Below, piece by piece: positions 41,438-51,115 of a DNA stretch of 64,000 nucleotides. Origin of the DNA: an uncultured Clostridia bacterium (GTDB lineage Bacteria > Bacillota > Clostridia > Christensenellales > Aristaeellaceae); NCBI GenBank assembly GCA_934667105.1, contig CAKULG010000008.1, positions 1-64,000 of the forward strand, written 5' to 3'. Position 1 is the first letter of the stretch, and every line of letters begins with the position of its first letter. Made by a program: the position numbers and the translations under genes. The notes under the pieces are model-generated. The model was not told the origin of the DNA. It made no database searches and saw only the letters and a program-made list of their open reading frames with translations.

Positions 41438-42940
41438 ATGCCCTCAAACCGCAGATTTGGAAGCTGCCTGAAGCAAATCATGGAGCGCCATGAAATGAGC
41501 ATTGCGGAGACGGCGCGCCGGATGCGGCTGAAAAGCTCCACTTCCCTTGCGCGCATTCTGCACGATGAAGCAAGCCTGAAAACCACGCGGAAATTTTATC
41601 AGGCGCTGCTGGCGCTGGATCCCCTTCCCTTTACGGCGGAGGAAATGCGGCGGCTGGAGCAGGCCCTGGGCGTGGATCTGCTGGGCCCGGAGCGCTACGA
41701 CGCTTTCCGCCAGCTGGACAGAATCGTTTTTCCCGGCCCCGCCGCCGCGGCGCATCCCTGCCTGAAGGTGACGGTGCACGCAGGCTCCGGCCTGCCGGAA
41801 AAATTGTCCGCCCAAAGGCTGATGGAGTATCTGTCCGCCTGCCCTGATATCCAATTAACCATGACCGGCTGCTGCAGCGAGGCGTTGATGAACACGTTGG
41901 CGCCCCTGCTGCGGGAGAGAGTCCCTCAGAAAAAGCGCAATTTCGTGCATTACCTGCACGACGGCTTCCGCTCCAGCGCACGTCTGGTGAAAATGACTTC
42001 CGTCATTCGGCCGCTGCTTCCCTATCCCACCTACAACGCCTATATTTGCGATTCCCGAGTGCTCCCCGATGAAACCGCCGGTATTTACGAAGGAAATAAC
42101 CTGCTTTGCCAGGCCACGGACGCTTCCGGCGCGCGGCGGATGTTCCATTGCGTGATGGTCGGGCCGGAGGATTTCTTTCTCACGGAATATCACGATCCCG
42201 CCGTTTTTTCCTTTCAGCTGGCCATGCTGCAGCAGATTCAGCCCTATTTGAGCCCCGTGAAGGATCTTTTTCCCGCCCACGCCACGCCCGAGGATTATGT
42301 AGCCTACACCGAGAATTACCGCAGGCTGGAGCACGCCCGGCCGATATATTCCGTCATTCCCGACGTGCCGCTGAATTTTATTCAGGTGGATATCCTGCTT
42401 GCCGTGCTTCAGGACGCCGCCCGGGAAAATGAATTCGCCGCCTCGCCGGAATTTCGGGCGCTGCTTTCGCAATTGTACGTCATCCAGGATCAGCGGGCAC
42501 ACAATATGTTCGAAAAACGGCAGGTGAGCCACTATATCTTCTCCTATCCCGCCATGGCGGAATTTGCCCGCACGGGCATGCAGAGCGACCATTTCTTCGC
42601 CATGCGCCCCTACACCCCCGCAGAGCGCCGCCAGATTTTGCAGACGCTGCGGGATAACATGGCGGGCAATCCCTTTTTTCATCTGTATTTCGCCAAGGAT
42701 GATGCGCTTTCCTTTCAGATGGAAATCACCTGCTATGAGGGCCTGGGCGTGCTGATGCTCAACGCCGACACCTCCTATACCCTGGGCGACGATCTATCCG
42801 AAACGCTGATTACCGAGGAAAACTTCACCAACCTGTTCATTTCTTATTTTCAGGAAGAGTTGATTCCCAACCATGTGCATTCCCCCAAGGAAAGCCTGGC
42901 CCTGATGGATCAGCTGCTTTTCGCCCTGCCCAGGGAATAA
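41438..42940 (+). CDS. Large protein with N-terminal HTH, unknown family
   Basis: The 500-residue protein begins with a Cro/C1-like HTH (MERHEMSIAETARRMRLKSS, then SLARILHDE). The other 420 residues have no recognised domain, although their layout (SVIRPLLPYPTYNAYICDS, FFLTEYHDPAVFSFQLAM) looks like a ligand-binding regulator. GAAGGAGG precedes the start. It stands alone between a terminator and a palindromic repeat. Its targets are unknown. Confidence 0.55.
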   Translation: MPSNRRFGSCLKQIMERHEMSIAETARRMRLKSSTSLARILHDEASLKTTRKFYQALLALDPLPFTAEEMRRLEQALGVDLLGPERYDAFRQLDRIVFPGPAAAAHPCLKVTVHAGSGLPEKLSAQRLMEYLSACPDIQLTMTGCCSEALMNTLAPLLRERVPQKKRNFVHYLHDGFRSSARLVKMTSVIRPLLPYPTYNAYICDSRVLPDETAGIYEGNNLLCQATDASGARRMFHCVMVGPEDFFLTEYHDPAVFSFQLAMLQQIQPYLSPVKDLFPAHATPEDYVAYTENYRRLEHARPIYSVIPDVPLNFIQVDILLAVLQDAARENEFAASPEFRALLSQLYVIQDQRAHNMFEKRQVSHYIFSYPAMAEFARTGMQSDHFFAMRPYTPAERRQILQTLRDNMAGNPFFHLYFAKDDALSFQMEITCYEGLGVLMLNADTSYTLGDDLSETLITEENFTNLFISYFQEELIPNHVHSPKESLALMDQLLFALPRE

Positions 42941-42958
42941 TAGAGAGGAAGATATAAT

Positions 42959-43070
42959 GCGTGGGAGGTATTCTTTGCCGGCAAAGAATACCTCCCACGC
43001 ACCGCTCTAAGAAAACCGATTGGGAAATATCAGATAGCCGGAAATCGGGCTCCCTTCTCCGCTAACAAAA
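42959..43070 (+). repeat. Palindromic intergenic repeat, copy with 21-bp arms
   Basis: GCGTGGGAGGTATTCTTTGC begins a perfect 42-bp palindrome (42959-43000). A tail of about 70 bp follows (CTCTAAGAAAACCGATTGGG and CTTCTCCGCTAAC). It belongs to the family at 4312, 43163, 59718 and 62329, and can act as a terminator. Confidence 0.7.
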
Positions 43071-43121
43071 ATGGGCTTTGATTCTTCTTTTTTCTCTTTT
43101 TGCGGAGAAGCAAGTCGGCTG

Positions 43122-43202
43122 CCCGTTTCTTGTTATTCCCCATACAGCTTTCTTGGGAGAGCGCGAGAGGGGGTTCTTTGGCCACAAAGAACCCCCTCTC
43201 GC
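43122..43202 (-). repeat. Palindromic intergenic repeat, inverted copy
   Basis: GCGAGAGGGGGTTCTTTG and its complement (43163-43202) flank GCCA. The preceding CATACAGCTTTCTTGG is the reverse of the tail in the copy at 62329. It points toward the copy at 42959, between two convergent genes. Confidence 0.7.
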
Positions 43203-43223
43203 ATTATATCCGCCGTGTGCCCA

Positions 43224-45104
43224 TTAAATATACACGTTAAACAGCTTATCATCCTCCAGCGACCAGCAGTTGCCCCCGGTAGCATAATCGCAGAGGGTTT
43301 CCTCCCGGTCGCCCTGGGGCAGATGAAAGCGGACGCGGTAAGCATTGCGCGTTTCCCGGGCGGGAATGGGCGTAATTTCCACGCCCTGGGCCTTTCCGCA
43401 CAGGGTGGGGCTATGGAACATTTCTTCCTCCGTGCTGCCCACCCGCTTGCTCCGGGCCAGCAGCAGCGGGCCGTAGAGCACCGTGGCCCGCCGGTCCCAG
43501 ATCATCAGCGCGGGATTCACCTGATTGCCCGCCACATAGCGCTGCACCCGAAAATCCTCTTCCGGCAGGCGCGCCGGCTCCACCGGGAATTCCCGCAGCC
43601 GGGGGTGCATATCGAATTGTACCGTAATTCGCTTTTCCCCCGCGGGCACGTGCAGGGAAATATACGCGCCCGGCGCTTCATAGGCCGCGCCGTCCACCCA
43701 CGTTTTCCGGCTCCATTCCGGCACGCGCAGATGCAGCGTCGTCTCCTGCGCAAGAGAAAGGGTCAACTCCACGCGGCCCTCCTCCAGATAAGCGCCGCCG
43801 ATGCGAACGCTTCCCTGAGGCAGCGCGGCCTCAAAGGGGGTATACAGGTTCACATACACCCCGTCGTTCCCCGTCATGACGAAGGCCTGACAGGCGTTGA
43901 TATAGCCCCGGGGCATATTATTGACGCAGCAATGGCTGTATTTCATGCTGGATTGCCCGGTAACGGCCATATGACGGCCAAGGACGCGCACCGCCCGCGC
44001 GCCCCATTTGCCGTCCTCAAAGGAGGCGGCCAGGAAGGGATTGAGAAAGGCCTTTTCAAAATCGTCCAGATATTCCGCCTTGCCCGTCAGGGTGAACAGC
44101 TCGTAATTCACCCGCATCCAATGAATCACATCGCAGGGCTCGGAACAGGAATTGATCAGGGCCGCGCCGTTGGCGAAAATATCGTTAAAGCCCACGGAGA
44201 AAAGCGTGTTTCCCTCGTATTGCTTCAGCAGATCGTGCAGTGTGGAAACGGCCGTCAGGTATTTTTCCGTGCCCGTCACCCGGTATAATTCCAGCAGCCC
44301 GTCCAGGCAGGAAAGCAGCTCGTATACCTTGCCCCAGGTCTGGGGCCGGGGATACCAGGCGTGCAGCGGCCTGCCGGAAAGGGCGTTGGCGATCAGGTTG
44401 GGAATATGGCCGTCGGGCCGTTCCCAATCCGCCGCGATTTTCAGGCAGAAATCCAGATAGCGCTTGTTTTCCGTGATGCGGTAAAGCAGCAGCATGGGCT
44501 TTAAAATAGAGCAGGAGGGCAGACCGTTAAAGGTGCCCGTTTCGCACAGGCGAATGTGACGCTCCTCCAGCATATCCAGCAATTGATCCGTCGTGCGCAC
44601 CGCGCCTCGCAGGATATCCTCGTCCCCTGTGAGCAGATAGCATTCCAGCAGGCCCCACAGCGTGTATTTCCGGCACCAGATGTTCCAATTCCAATCGCAG
44701 GGCCAGCCCACCGTCTGTTCCCCAATTTTGCGATCCAGCGGGAAGCAATAGAGGGGATCCCGATAGGTGCCGATATAGCCGTTGGGATCGGCGGTGGCGA
44801 TCAGGCGCAGGGCGGCCTGACGCAAGAATTCCTTGAGGCTCTCGTCCTTTTCATATTGGCAGACGCGGCAGGCGCTGATTACCCACTTGCCCCAGAATTC
44901 GCCGCGCCACATGCCCACGGGGGTTTCATCATCCAGCCGAAGGCGGAATTGCTCTTCCGTTTCGGCGTAAATCACCTCCCGGGCGTAAGCGGAGAGCACC
45001 CGTTCCCGGAAGAAGGTTTCCATTTGACCGGCGATTTTCCCATGCATGCGCATCTGATGCAACGGCGGCGGGGTCAGGCGATTTTCCACATGGTAAGCAA
45101 GCAT
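43224..45104 (-). CDS. GH127-like glycoside hydrolase (beta-L-arabinofuranosidase family)
   Basis: The 626-residue protein is an alpha/alpha-toroid hydrolase of the DUF1680/GH127 type. Two cysteine-rich stretches, SCSEPCD and HCCVNNMPRG, match the zinc-thiolate active site of that family, whose catalytic nucleophile is a cysteine. It has no signal peptide, so it acts inside the cell on imported oligosaccharides. As last gene of the rhamnose operon it probably helps strip plant pectic side chains. Confidence 0.75.
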   Translation of the reverse strand: MLAYHVENRLTPPPLHQMRMHGKIAGQMETFFRERVLSAYAREVIYAETEEQFRLRLDDETPVGMWRGEFWGKWVISACRVCQYEKDESLKEFLRQAALRLIATADPNGYIGTYRDPLYCFPLDRKIGEQTVGWPCDWNWNIWCRKYTLWGLLECYLLTGDEDILRGAVRTTDQLLDMLEERHIRLCETGTFNGLPSCSILKPMLLLYRITENKRYLDFCLKIAADWERPDGHIPNLIANALSGRPLHAWYPRPQTWGKVYELLSCLDGLLELYRVTGTEKYLTAVSTLHDLLKQYEGNTLFSVGFNDIFANGAALINSCSEPCDVIHWMRVNYELFTLTGKAEYLDDFEKAFLNPFLAASFEDGKWGARAVRVLGRHMAVTGQSSMKYSHCCVNNMPRGYINACQAFVMTGNDGVYVNLYTPFEAALPQGSVRIGGAYLEEGRVELTLSLAQETTLHLRVPEWSRKTWVDGAAYEAPGAYISLHVPAGEKRITVQFDMHPRLREFPVEPARLPEEDFRVQRYVAGNQVNPALMIWDRRATVLYGPLLLARSKRVGSTEEEMFHSPTLCGKAQGVEITPIPARETRNAYRVRFHLPQGDREETLCDYATGGNCWSLEDDKLFNVYI

Positions 45105-45143
45105 GTTTTTTCTCCTTCTATGAATCTCGTCGCGCGATTACGA

Positions 45144-47093
45144 TTAAAAATCCAGCGCGATTTCCTTGCCGGGAATCAGGGGGTATTCCCGTCCCTGCCA
45201 ACGCAGCACGCCGCCCGGGCAGCTAGCCGTGACGCGAAGGGATCTTTCATCCAGCGCCACGCGCACCTCGCCCTCGGGCAGAGGAACCGCGCCCTCTATC
45301 GCGGGCAGCCCGCCCAGGCTGGGCGCCACCTCAAAGGCGGCGTACCGGGGCGCGGTGGGGCGCACGCCCAAATAATACCGGCCCAGCAGGTAAATGGGCC
45401 CCGCCCCCCAGGCATGGCAAAGGGAGCAGGCAAAGCGGCTGCCGTACATGGCGTAATGCTCCACCCCCTGGGCATTTGGATCAAACTGCTCCCAGATGGA
45501 AGTGGCCCCCAAATCGACCATGCCGCCCCAATAAGCACGCACGGCCTTCGTCACCTCCTCCTGGCAGCCCAGCTTACACAAAGCGTCCATTTCGAAAAAT
45601 TTGAAATACGGGGTGGTCAGGGCGGTGACGGCGGCGTTATGCAGCACGTTTTCCAGAATGCTTTTCTGCCGCTCCGGCGCGGCCAGATCAAAAAGCACGG
45701 CGAAGATATTGGCATGGCGGGTCACATGGCGGCGGCCGGAGGAAAAGGAATCGATAAACGCGCCCTTTTCCGCATCCCAAAAATATTCGTTCACCAGCGC
45801 GCGCATTTTTTCCGCCCGGGCCAGCAGCGCCTCGCCCCCCTCCCCCGCCAACGATTCGCAAAGGCCCATGGCCTGCAGGGCGCGAACGTAGAGCATCTGC
45901 TCGGCGCACAGCGCCCCCGTTTTATCCATTTCGCTCCAATCGATAAACACCCATACGCCCTCGCCGCCCACGATAAAGCCATGCTCGTCCCGATCCTTTT
46001 CCACAAAGGCAAGGAGCGAGCGCATCTTGGGCAGCAGCAGCCGCACAAATTCCGCGTCGCCATATGCCTGATAATAATCCCACACGCCGATCAGCCAATA
46101 CAGGCTGTAATCCAGGATGGTGTTGATATGCTCCCGCACCTCGTTTTTCCCCCGAAGGGCCAGAATGGTGCGGCGGGCGATGGCCTCGTCAAAGAAAAGA
46201 TATCGGTTAATCATATAGCTCTGGTACGCGTCCCCGGACCAGACCCATCGATCGCGCTTGATCCCATCCAGGAAGAATTCCCGGCTATTGAGATGGAAGG
46301 TGTAAGCGCTCAGCGACCAGATGCGGTTCATTTTCTCATCCGGGCAGGAGAAGGCCCCCCGATAGGGAAGCGGCGTATATTCCAGCTGAGCGGATACCTG
46401 GGCCTCGCCCTTTACATGCAGAAAGCGGAAAGCGCGAGGGGCCAGAACGTAGGCGCTTTTTCCCTGCACCCGCTCCCAGAGGATGGCGTTTTCTTGGTCC
46501 AGCGCCTCCTCCCGGGATTCGCCGTACACCACGGTGATTTCCTCCCCCTCCGTCGCCGTCAGGGAAACGGGGCCGAAGCTCTCCCGCCCGAAATCATAGA
46601 GCGTCCCTTCCGCCGTCTTTTCCCGGGAAACGGGCGTAAGCGGGGCGTAGGAAAAGGGAAAAACCTCGGGCGTCTTATCGGGCGAATCATGCGACGCGCT
46701 GGTGCCCACGGGAAGAAAGCCCGTATCCCGTTGGGGCGAGGCCTGCCAATCCGCGCCCGAGGGGCAGATATCGCTTTCCACATACACGCTGGGCAGCCCC
46801 TCCACATGCACCACGCGAATATGCACGGCGCACTCTCCCTGGGGCAGCGGCACCCGCGCCCCCAGGGGGTACATTTTCCCCTTTACCTCCGCATAGCCTT
46901 TGCCGCACGCCCGAGCGATAAGATACCCCGGCGCGGCGGCATGGCCCCGCCAGCGAAAGGAAACGGTTTTTTCCGGTGAATCCGTATGCCAGAAGGCGGG
47001 GTAATCATGGCCGAATTCCTGCCGCCGGGCATGCAGCAGCAGGCTGTGATAGATTTCATAATCGCCAAAGTTCCAAATCCATTGCGCGCCCAC
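45144..47093 (-). CDS. Alpha-L-rhamnosidase (GH78 family)
   Basis: The protein (649 residues from the GTG at 47093, which follows AAAGGGGGG) has a short beta-sandwich N-terminus and the GH78 toroid. Landmarks are FFLDGIKRDRWVWSGD, which holds the conserved Asp-Arg-Trp-Asp region, and SIWEQFDP. It releases rhamnose from glycosides. No signal peptide is present, so it is cytoplasmic. It lies between rhaM and the GH127 gene in the rhamnose operon. Confidence 0.85.
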   Translation of the reverse strand: MGAQWIWNFGDYEIYHSLLLHARRQEFGHDYPAFWHTDSPEKTVSFRWRGHAAAPGYLIARACGKGYAEVKGKMYPLGARVPLPQGECAVHIRVVHVEGLPSVYVESDICPSGADWQASPQRDTGFLPVGTSASHDSPDKTPEVFPFSYAPLTPVSREKTAEGTLYDFGRESFGPVSLTATEGEEITVVYGESREEALDQENAILWERVQGKSAYVLAPRAFRFLHVKGEAQVSAQLEYTPLPYRGAFSCPDEKMNRIWSLSAYTFHLNSREFFLDGIKRDRWVWSGDAYQSYMINRYLFFDEAIARRTILALRGKNEVREHINTILDYSLYWLIGVWDYYQAYGDAEFVRLLLPKMRSLLAFVEKDRDEHGFIVGGEGVWVFIDWSEMDKTGALCAEQMLYVRALQAMGLCESLAGEGGEALLARAEKMRALVNEYFWDAEKGAFIDSFSSGRRHVTRHANIFAVLFDLAAPERQKSILENVLHNAAVTALTTPYFKFFEMDALCKLGCQEEVTKAVRAYWGGMVDLGATSIWEQFDPNAQGVEHYAMYGSRFACSLCHAWGAGPIYLLGRYYLGVRPTAPRYAAFEVAPSLGGLPAIEGAVPLPEGEVRVALDERSLRVTASCPGGVLRWQGREYPLIPGKEIALDF

Positions 47094-47116
47094 AGGACGC
47101 CCCCCTTTACGACCGA

Positions 47117-47434
47117 TTATTCCAGAAAGAACATCCGCTCCAGCTTGGGCTGCACCCCCGTATCCGGATCCAGCGGCATGGTCATCACCGATTCCATATA
47201 GGCGTTCCAGCGGGCGGTGACGGGGCTTTCCGCCTGCACCCGGGCGGCGTAATCCAGGCCCTTTTCGCATTCGTAATAGCCGAAAAGCTCGTCCCCTACA
47301 TTCCAGATGGTATAATTCCGAATGCCCGCTTCCTTGAGCATGGCCTTCATTTCAGGCCAAATTTCATCGTGGCGGCGCTTATATTCCGCCTTCATGCCGG
47401 GCTTGAGCAGCGCCTTCCAGGCGTAACGATCCAT
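47117..47434 (-). CDS. rhaM: L-rhamnose mutarotase
   Basis: RhaM interconverts the anomers of L-rhamnose. The 105-residue protein has the family pattern Y-K-R-R-H-D-E-I-W-P-E-M (the His is catalytic) and NYTIWNVGDELFGYYE. AAGGGGGAAA sets the ATG at 47434. It follows rhaD in the operon. Confidence 0.92.
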   Translation of the reverse strand: MDRYAWKALLKPGMKAEYKRRHDEIWPEMKAMLKEAGIRNYTIWNVGDELFGYYECEKGLDYAARVQAESPVTARWNAYMESVMTMPLDPDTGVQPKLERMFFLE

Positions 47435-47514
47435 AGCCTTTTCCCCCTTCTCTTGCATAGAAGAAAAGCCGGGCGCGGAGGCCTATCGCGCTCCTTCCGC
47501 CCGTCTTCAAGCGA

Positions 47515-48342
47515 TTATTCTTCCAGAAAATCCTCCCGCAGCTGCACGCCGAAATCCTTGGCGATGGCGCGAAGGCCCTCGTCCCGGATGGTCTGGCGAA
47601 TGCCCTGGCCGCAGGAAAGCGCCAGCACATAAATCTGCGCGGCCTTTTCGATGGTGTGCATCAGGCCGAAGGTGGTATCGAAATCCGGGCCGGAGGCGAA
47701 TAGGCCGTGATGCGCCCACACCGCCGCGTCGAATTCCTTCATTTTTTCGCAGGTGGCCAAGGCAATTTCCGCCCCGCCCGGCACCATCCAGGGCACCACG
47801 CCCACGCCGCCGGGGAACACCACAGGGCACTCCGTGGCGCTTTGCCACAGGGCGCGGGTGATCGCCTTATCCGTCAGCGGCAGCACATACGTCAGCGCGA
47901 TGATATGGGCGGGGTGCGCATGATAAATCACCCGGCACGCGCCGTCCGTGGCCGCGGCGCGGACGGAATGATTCATGAAATGCGTGGGGAATTCGCTGGT
48001 GGGACGGCCGCCGTTGACCAGGCCCCACACGATGCGATAGCTGTCCCCCGCCTCGTTAATTTCCACAACGCACAGGCTGTCCGCCGGGTCCAGGGCCACG
48101 TTGCGGAAATATTTTCCGCTGCCGGTGGAAATGAAATATTCCCCCGCCAGGTTTTTGCCCGTTACGCCCATGGCCACCCAGGGCCGGGGCTGCGCGTCGA
48201 AAAAGGGCTTCATCTGGGCGGCCTCCTCCGCCGTGAGGCGATAGGTCAGGTTGCCGCCGTTACGTTCGTGCCAGCCCTGAAGCCAGCCGTCCTCGCACAT
48301 GCGGATGTAGCGCCGCATAATGGGCAAATCAGTGATAATCAT
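47515..48342 (-). CDS. rhaD: Rhamnulose-1-phosphate aldolase
   Basis: RhaD splits L-rhamnulose-1-phosphate into dihydroxyacetone phosphate and lactaldehyde with a zinc ion. The 275-residue class II aldolase shows GGNLTYRL, the zinc-binding HAHPAH and WAHHGLFASG. GGGAGG sets the start at 48342, directly after the rhaA stop at 48344. Confidence 0.93.
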   Translation of the reverse strand: MIITDLPIMRRYIRMCEDGWLQGWHERNGGNLTYRLTAEEAAQMKPFFDAQPRPWVAMGVTGKNLAGEYFISTGSGKYFRNVALDPADSLCVVEINEAGDSYRIVWGLVNGGRPTSEFPTHFMNHSVRAAATDGACRVIYHAHPAHIIALTYVLPLTDKAITRALWQSATECPVVFPGGVGVVPWMVPGGAEIALATCEKMKEFDAAVWAHHGLFASGPDFDTTFGLMHTIEKAAQIYVLALSCGQGIRQTIRDEGLRAIAKDFGVQLREDFLEE

Positions 48343-48343
48343 T

Positions 48344-49600
48344 TTATTTTTCCTCCCGCTTGAGCAGCACGTCTTTTTCATAGGCAAGAATTTCAGGCAT
48401 CCAGTCCTCGTCTCCGGGCACCTGCTGCCGGGCGCAGAATTCTTCCCACACCGCGCCCCAGGGCATGGTTTTCAGGGCCTCCTGGGCGGCCATCAGCTCG
48501 GTGAAGCGCTGCTTCCGCTGCAATTGCTTCAGCGCTTCGTGGGGCATGAGCAGGGCGCACAGCAGCGCCTTTTGCATGTTCCGTGTGCCAACGATCCAGG
48601 CGGCCACCCGGTTGATGGAGGCGTCGAAATAATCCAGTCCGATCAGCACCCTGTCCGTCGCGTCGTTGCGAACGATCTCCACCGCGATTTCTTTTAATTC
48701 GTCCTCCAGGCGCACCACATGGTCGCTGTCCCAGCGCATGGGCCGGGTCACATGCAGGGGCACCTTGTCAAACTGGCACAGCATAGCGGGGATTTTATCG
48801 CTCACCACCTCGGTGGGGTGGTAATGGCCGTTATCCAGCAAATCGTACACCCCGGGATGGGAGGCGGCGTAGCCCAGATAAAATTCGGCGGAGCCCACCG
48901 TGTAGGCCTCCAGCCCGATGCCGAACACCTTGCTCTCCACGCAGTCGATCACGCCGGGCAGACGCTCGGCGAATATTTCATCCAGGCTCTTTTTCAGCAG
49001 CAGCCGGGGGGAAAGCCGGTCGGCAGGCACATCCTTCAGGCCGTCGGGAATCCACACGTTGCAAAGGCAATGGGTGCCCAGCTCCTTGGCGAAATAGGCG
49101 GCGATGCGACGGCAGGCGACGCCGTGGCGCACCCAGAAGGCGCGAGTTTCCTCATCGGGGGAGGAAAGCGTCAGCCCGCCCCGCACCATGGGATGGGAAA
49201 AGAAAGTGGGGTTAAAATCAATGCCCAGGTGATTTTTCTTGGCGAAGGCCACCCAGGGCGCGAAATGCTTCGGCTCCAGCGCGTCCCGGTCCGCCTTTTC
49301 ACCGGGGGCGAAAATGGCGTAGCTGGCGTGGAGGTTAATGCGCTTCACGCCGCCGATGAGGGAAATGGCCTTTTCAAAATCCGCCATCAGTTCCTCCGGC
49401 GTGCGGGCCTTGCCGGGATAATTGCCCGTGGTCTGGATACCGCCGGAAAGGGCTTCCCCCGCGCTTTCAAAGCCGGTCACGTCGTCCCCCTGCCAGCAAT
49501 GAATGCTGATGGGAATTTGGCTAAGCGCCGTCAACGCTTTTTCCACGTCCACCCCCTGGGCGGCGTAGCGGGCCTTGGCCAGATCGAATGCCGTCGTCAT
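48344..49600 (-). CDS. rhaA: L-rhamnose isomerase
   Basis: RhaA converts L-rhamnose to L-rhamnulose using manganese. The 418-residue protein begins with the conserved IPISIHCWQGDDVTGFE and has NGHYHPTE and WDSDHVVRLEDEL with metal ligands. It is first gene of the operon rhaA-rhaD-rhaM-GH78-GH127. The kinase RhaB that should act between RhaA and RhaD is not in the window. Confidence 0.95.
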   Translation of the reverse strand: MTTAFDLAKARYAAQGVDVEKALTALSQIPISIHCWQGDDVTGFESAGEALSGGIQTTGNYPGKARTPEELMADFEKAISLIGGVKRINLHASYAIFAPGEKADRDALEPKHFAPWVAFAKKNHLGIDFNPTFFSHPMVRGGLTLSSPDEETRAFWVRHGVACRRIAAYFAKELGTHCLCNVWIPDGLKDVPADRLSPRLLLKKSLDEIFAERLPGVIDCVESKVFGIGLEAYTVGSAEFYLGYAASHPGVYDLLDNGHYHPTEVVSDKIPAMLCQFDKVPLHVTRPMRWDSDHVVRLEDELKEIAVEIVRNDATDRVLIGLDYFDASINRVAAWIVGTRNMQKALLCALLMPHEALKQLQRKQRFTELMAAQEALKTMPWGAVWEEFCARQQVPGDEDWMPEILAYEKDVLLKREEK

Positions 49601-49622
49601 TTTTCTATTCCTCCTTGCTTGC

Positions 49623-49650
49623 GCATAATTTAATAATCGCTCGATTATGC
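49623..49650. promoter_or_regulatory. Candidate operator upstream of rhaA
   Basis: The palindrome ATAATCG-CT-CGATTAT (49633-49648) is nested in GCATAAT/ATTATGC arms. It lies about 30 bp before the rhaA start and may bind the AraC-type regulator encoded next to it. Confidence 0.5.
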
Positions 49651-49714
49651 TTATATTTTACTGCTTTCCCCTTCCGGGAAAAAGGACGGGAGTTGCCTTT
49701 ATCTGCGTCCTGAA

Positions 49715-50683
49715 TTAACCTTTCGCCCGGTTCTTCCGCCGGAACTGGGCGGGAGATACGCCCTCGTTTTTTTCGAAAAGCCGGTAAAAATAGCTGCTGT
49801 TGGCATAGCCCACCGCCGCGCAGATTTCCAGCACGCTCAAATCGGTTTGCAGCAGCAGCTCCCGGGCTTTTTTCAGGCGGCGCGCCTGCAAAAGCTCGGT
49901 GCAGCTTTTGCCCGTCGCTTCCCTGGTCAGCTTGCTTAAATATGCAGGAGAAACGCCGTGGGCGGAGGCGAAGGCGTCGAAGCGGAGGGAGGGGTAATTG
50001 CGCTGGATTTCCTGCAAAAGCGAAACCGCCAGCGCCCCGCCCCGGTGCAGAGAAGAGAGCGTCATGCGCTCTGTGTTTTCCAATAGATGCAGAAACAGCA
50101 GCGTCATGCCCGTTTTATGCAGCAGCTGCTTGCCCTGAGGATAAGAAAGAAGGGAAAGCAGCAAGCTCTCCATCACGCATTGCACCGCCTCCACCTGGCC
50201 CACCTGAAAATAAAGATAGGGCGTTTCCTTTTCCCCCGCCCGCAGCGCGTCGATGAGAAAGCGGCCCAGAGGGTTGGCCGGGCCCACGGTTTCCAGGGCG
50301 AAATCAAAATACGCGGGCATCACGATCAGGTTCACCGCCGCGTCCCGCGCCTCGCAGCGGCGAATTTTATGGCCGGTGTGGCAGTTAATCAGCAGCAGCT
50401 CCCCCGCCTGCAAATCAATTTCCGCCCCATCCTCCATGGTGTGGAGGGCGTGACCGCGCAGCACATACATAATTTCCACAAAATCATGGCGGTGAAAGGG
50501 AAAATCCACAAACCGGGTGTGGGGCCGCAGGGTGATAGCCTGGCCGGGAGGAAGCATTTTCCGGCTTTGAATCAGAAAGGAGGGATCGGAGGTATAGGCG
50601 TTTTTATCCAAGGGCGCGCCGGAAAGCAGCCGCTCCTCCTCCGGCGTCAGGGCACAGAGCCTGTTAAGAAGCGCTTCGCGCAT
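49715..50683 (-). CDS. AraC-family regulator, probably of the rhamnose operon
   Basis: The 322-residue protein has an N-terminal cupin (HRHDFVEIMYVLRGHALHTM) and a C-terminal double HTH ending SVLEICAAVGYANSSYFYRL FEKNEGVSP, as in RhaS/RhaR. It is transcribed in the same direction as rhaA and just upstream of it. Activation of the operon in response to rhamnose is inferred from position. Confidence 0.82.
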   Translation of the reverse strand: MREALLNRLCALTPEEERLLSGAPLDKNAYTSDPSFLIQSRKMLPPGQAITLRPHTRFVDFPFHRHDFVEIMYVLRGHALHTMEDGAEIDLQAGELLLINCHTGHKIRRCEARDAAVNLIVMPAYFDFALETVGPANPLGRFLIDALRAGEKETPYLYFQVGQVEAVQCVMESLLLSLLSYPQGKQLLHKTGMTLLFLHLLENTERMTLSSLHRGGALAVSLLQEIQRNYPSLRFDAFASAHGVSPAYLSKLTREATGKSCTELLQARRLKKARELLLQTDLSVLEICAAVGYANSSYFYRLFEKNEGVSPAQFRRKNRAKG

Positions 50684-50797
50684 GAAACCCCCCCCCTCTT
50701 TTTCTTCCTTCCTTGATTCTAAAGCGCAAAGCGGCTTTTGTCAATCGAGAGAGCGCGGGAAAGCCGCGAATCTCGCGAAAAATGCGCCGCCCGCCGC

Positions 50798-50827
50798 TTG
50801 ACAGAGGGCCGTTTCAGGCGGTATAAT
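50798..50827 (+). promoter_or_regulatory. Promoter of thrS
   Basis: TTGACA, 18 bp and TATAAT, followed by the T-box leader. Confidence 0.8.
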
Positions 50828-50837
50828 GAAGCCATCC

Positions 50838-51070
50838 TCGGAATGACGGAGGACAAGTTTTTCGCTCGTTCAGCCTTCAGAGAGGCGCGCGGCCGGTGAA
50901 AGCGCGCAGGCGGCGGCGAAGGATACCACCTCCCGACCAGGGACGCTTCGCGCCCGTTATCGCGCGGCCAGAAAGCGGCCCGCAGCGGCGGGCAACAAGG
51001 GTGGAACCGCGGGCGAGGAAAGCATTTTCACGCTCGTCCCTTCATGCAAAATGCAGGGACGGGCGTTTTT
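50838..51070 (+). promoter_or_regulatory. T-box leader of thrS
   Basis: The T-box sequence AAGGGTGGAACCGCGG (50997-51012) is clear. Upstream, GGTGAAAGCGCGC and GGATACCACCTCCC fit a Stem I with the threonine specifier ACC. A terminator hairpin, CGCTCGTCCCT with AGGGACGGGCG and a T run, ends at 51070. Uncharged threonyl-tRNA should favour the antiterminator and raise thrS expression. Confidence 0.88.
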
Positions 51071-51115
51071 CTATGGAAAAACGTGCCCTGCCCCAGAAAA
51101 CAGGAGGAAAAAACC

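Noticed and set aside
44556..46979. 807-codon open frame on the plus strand
   Set aside because: It is antisense to the GH127 and GH78 genes and shows only low-complexity His/Gly/Pro-rich sequence.
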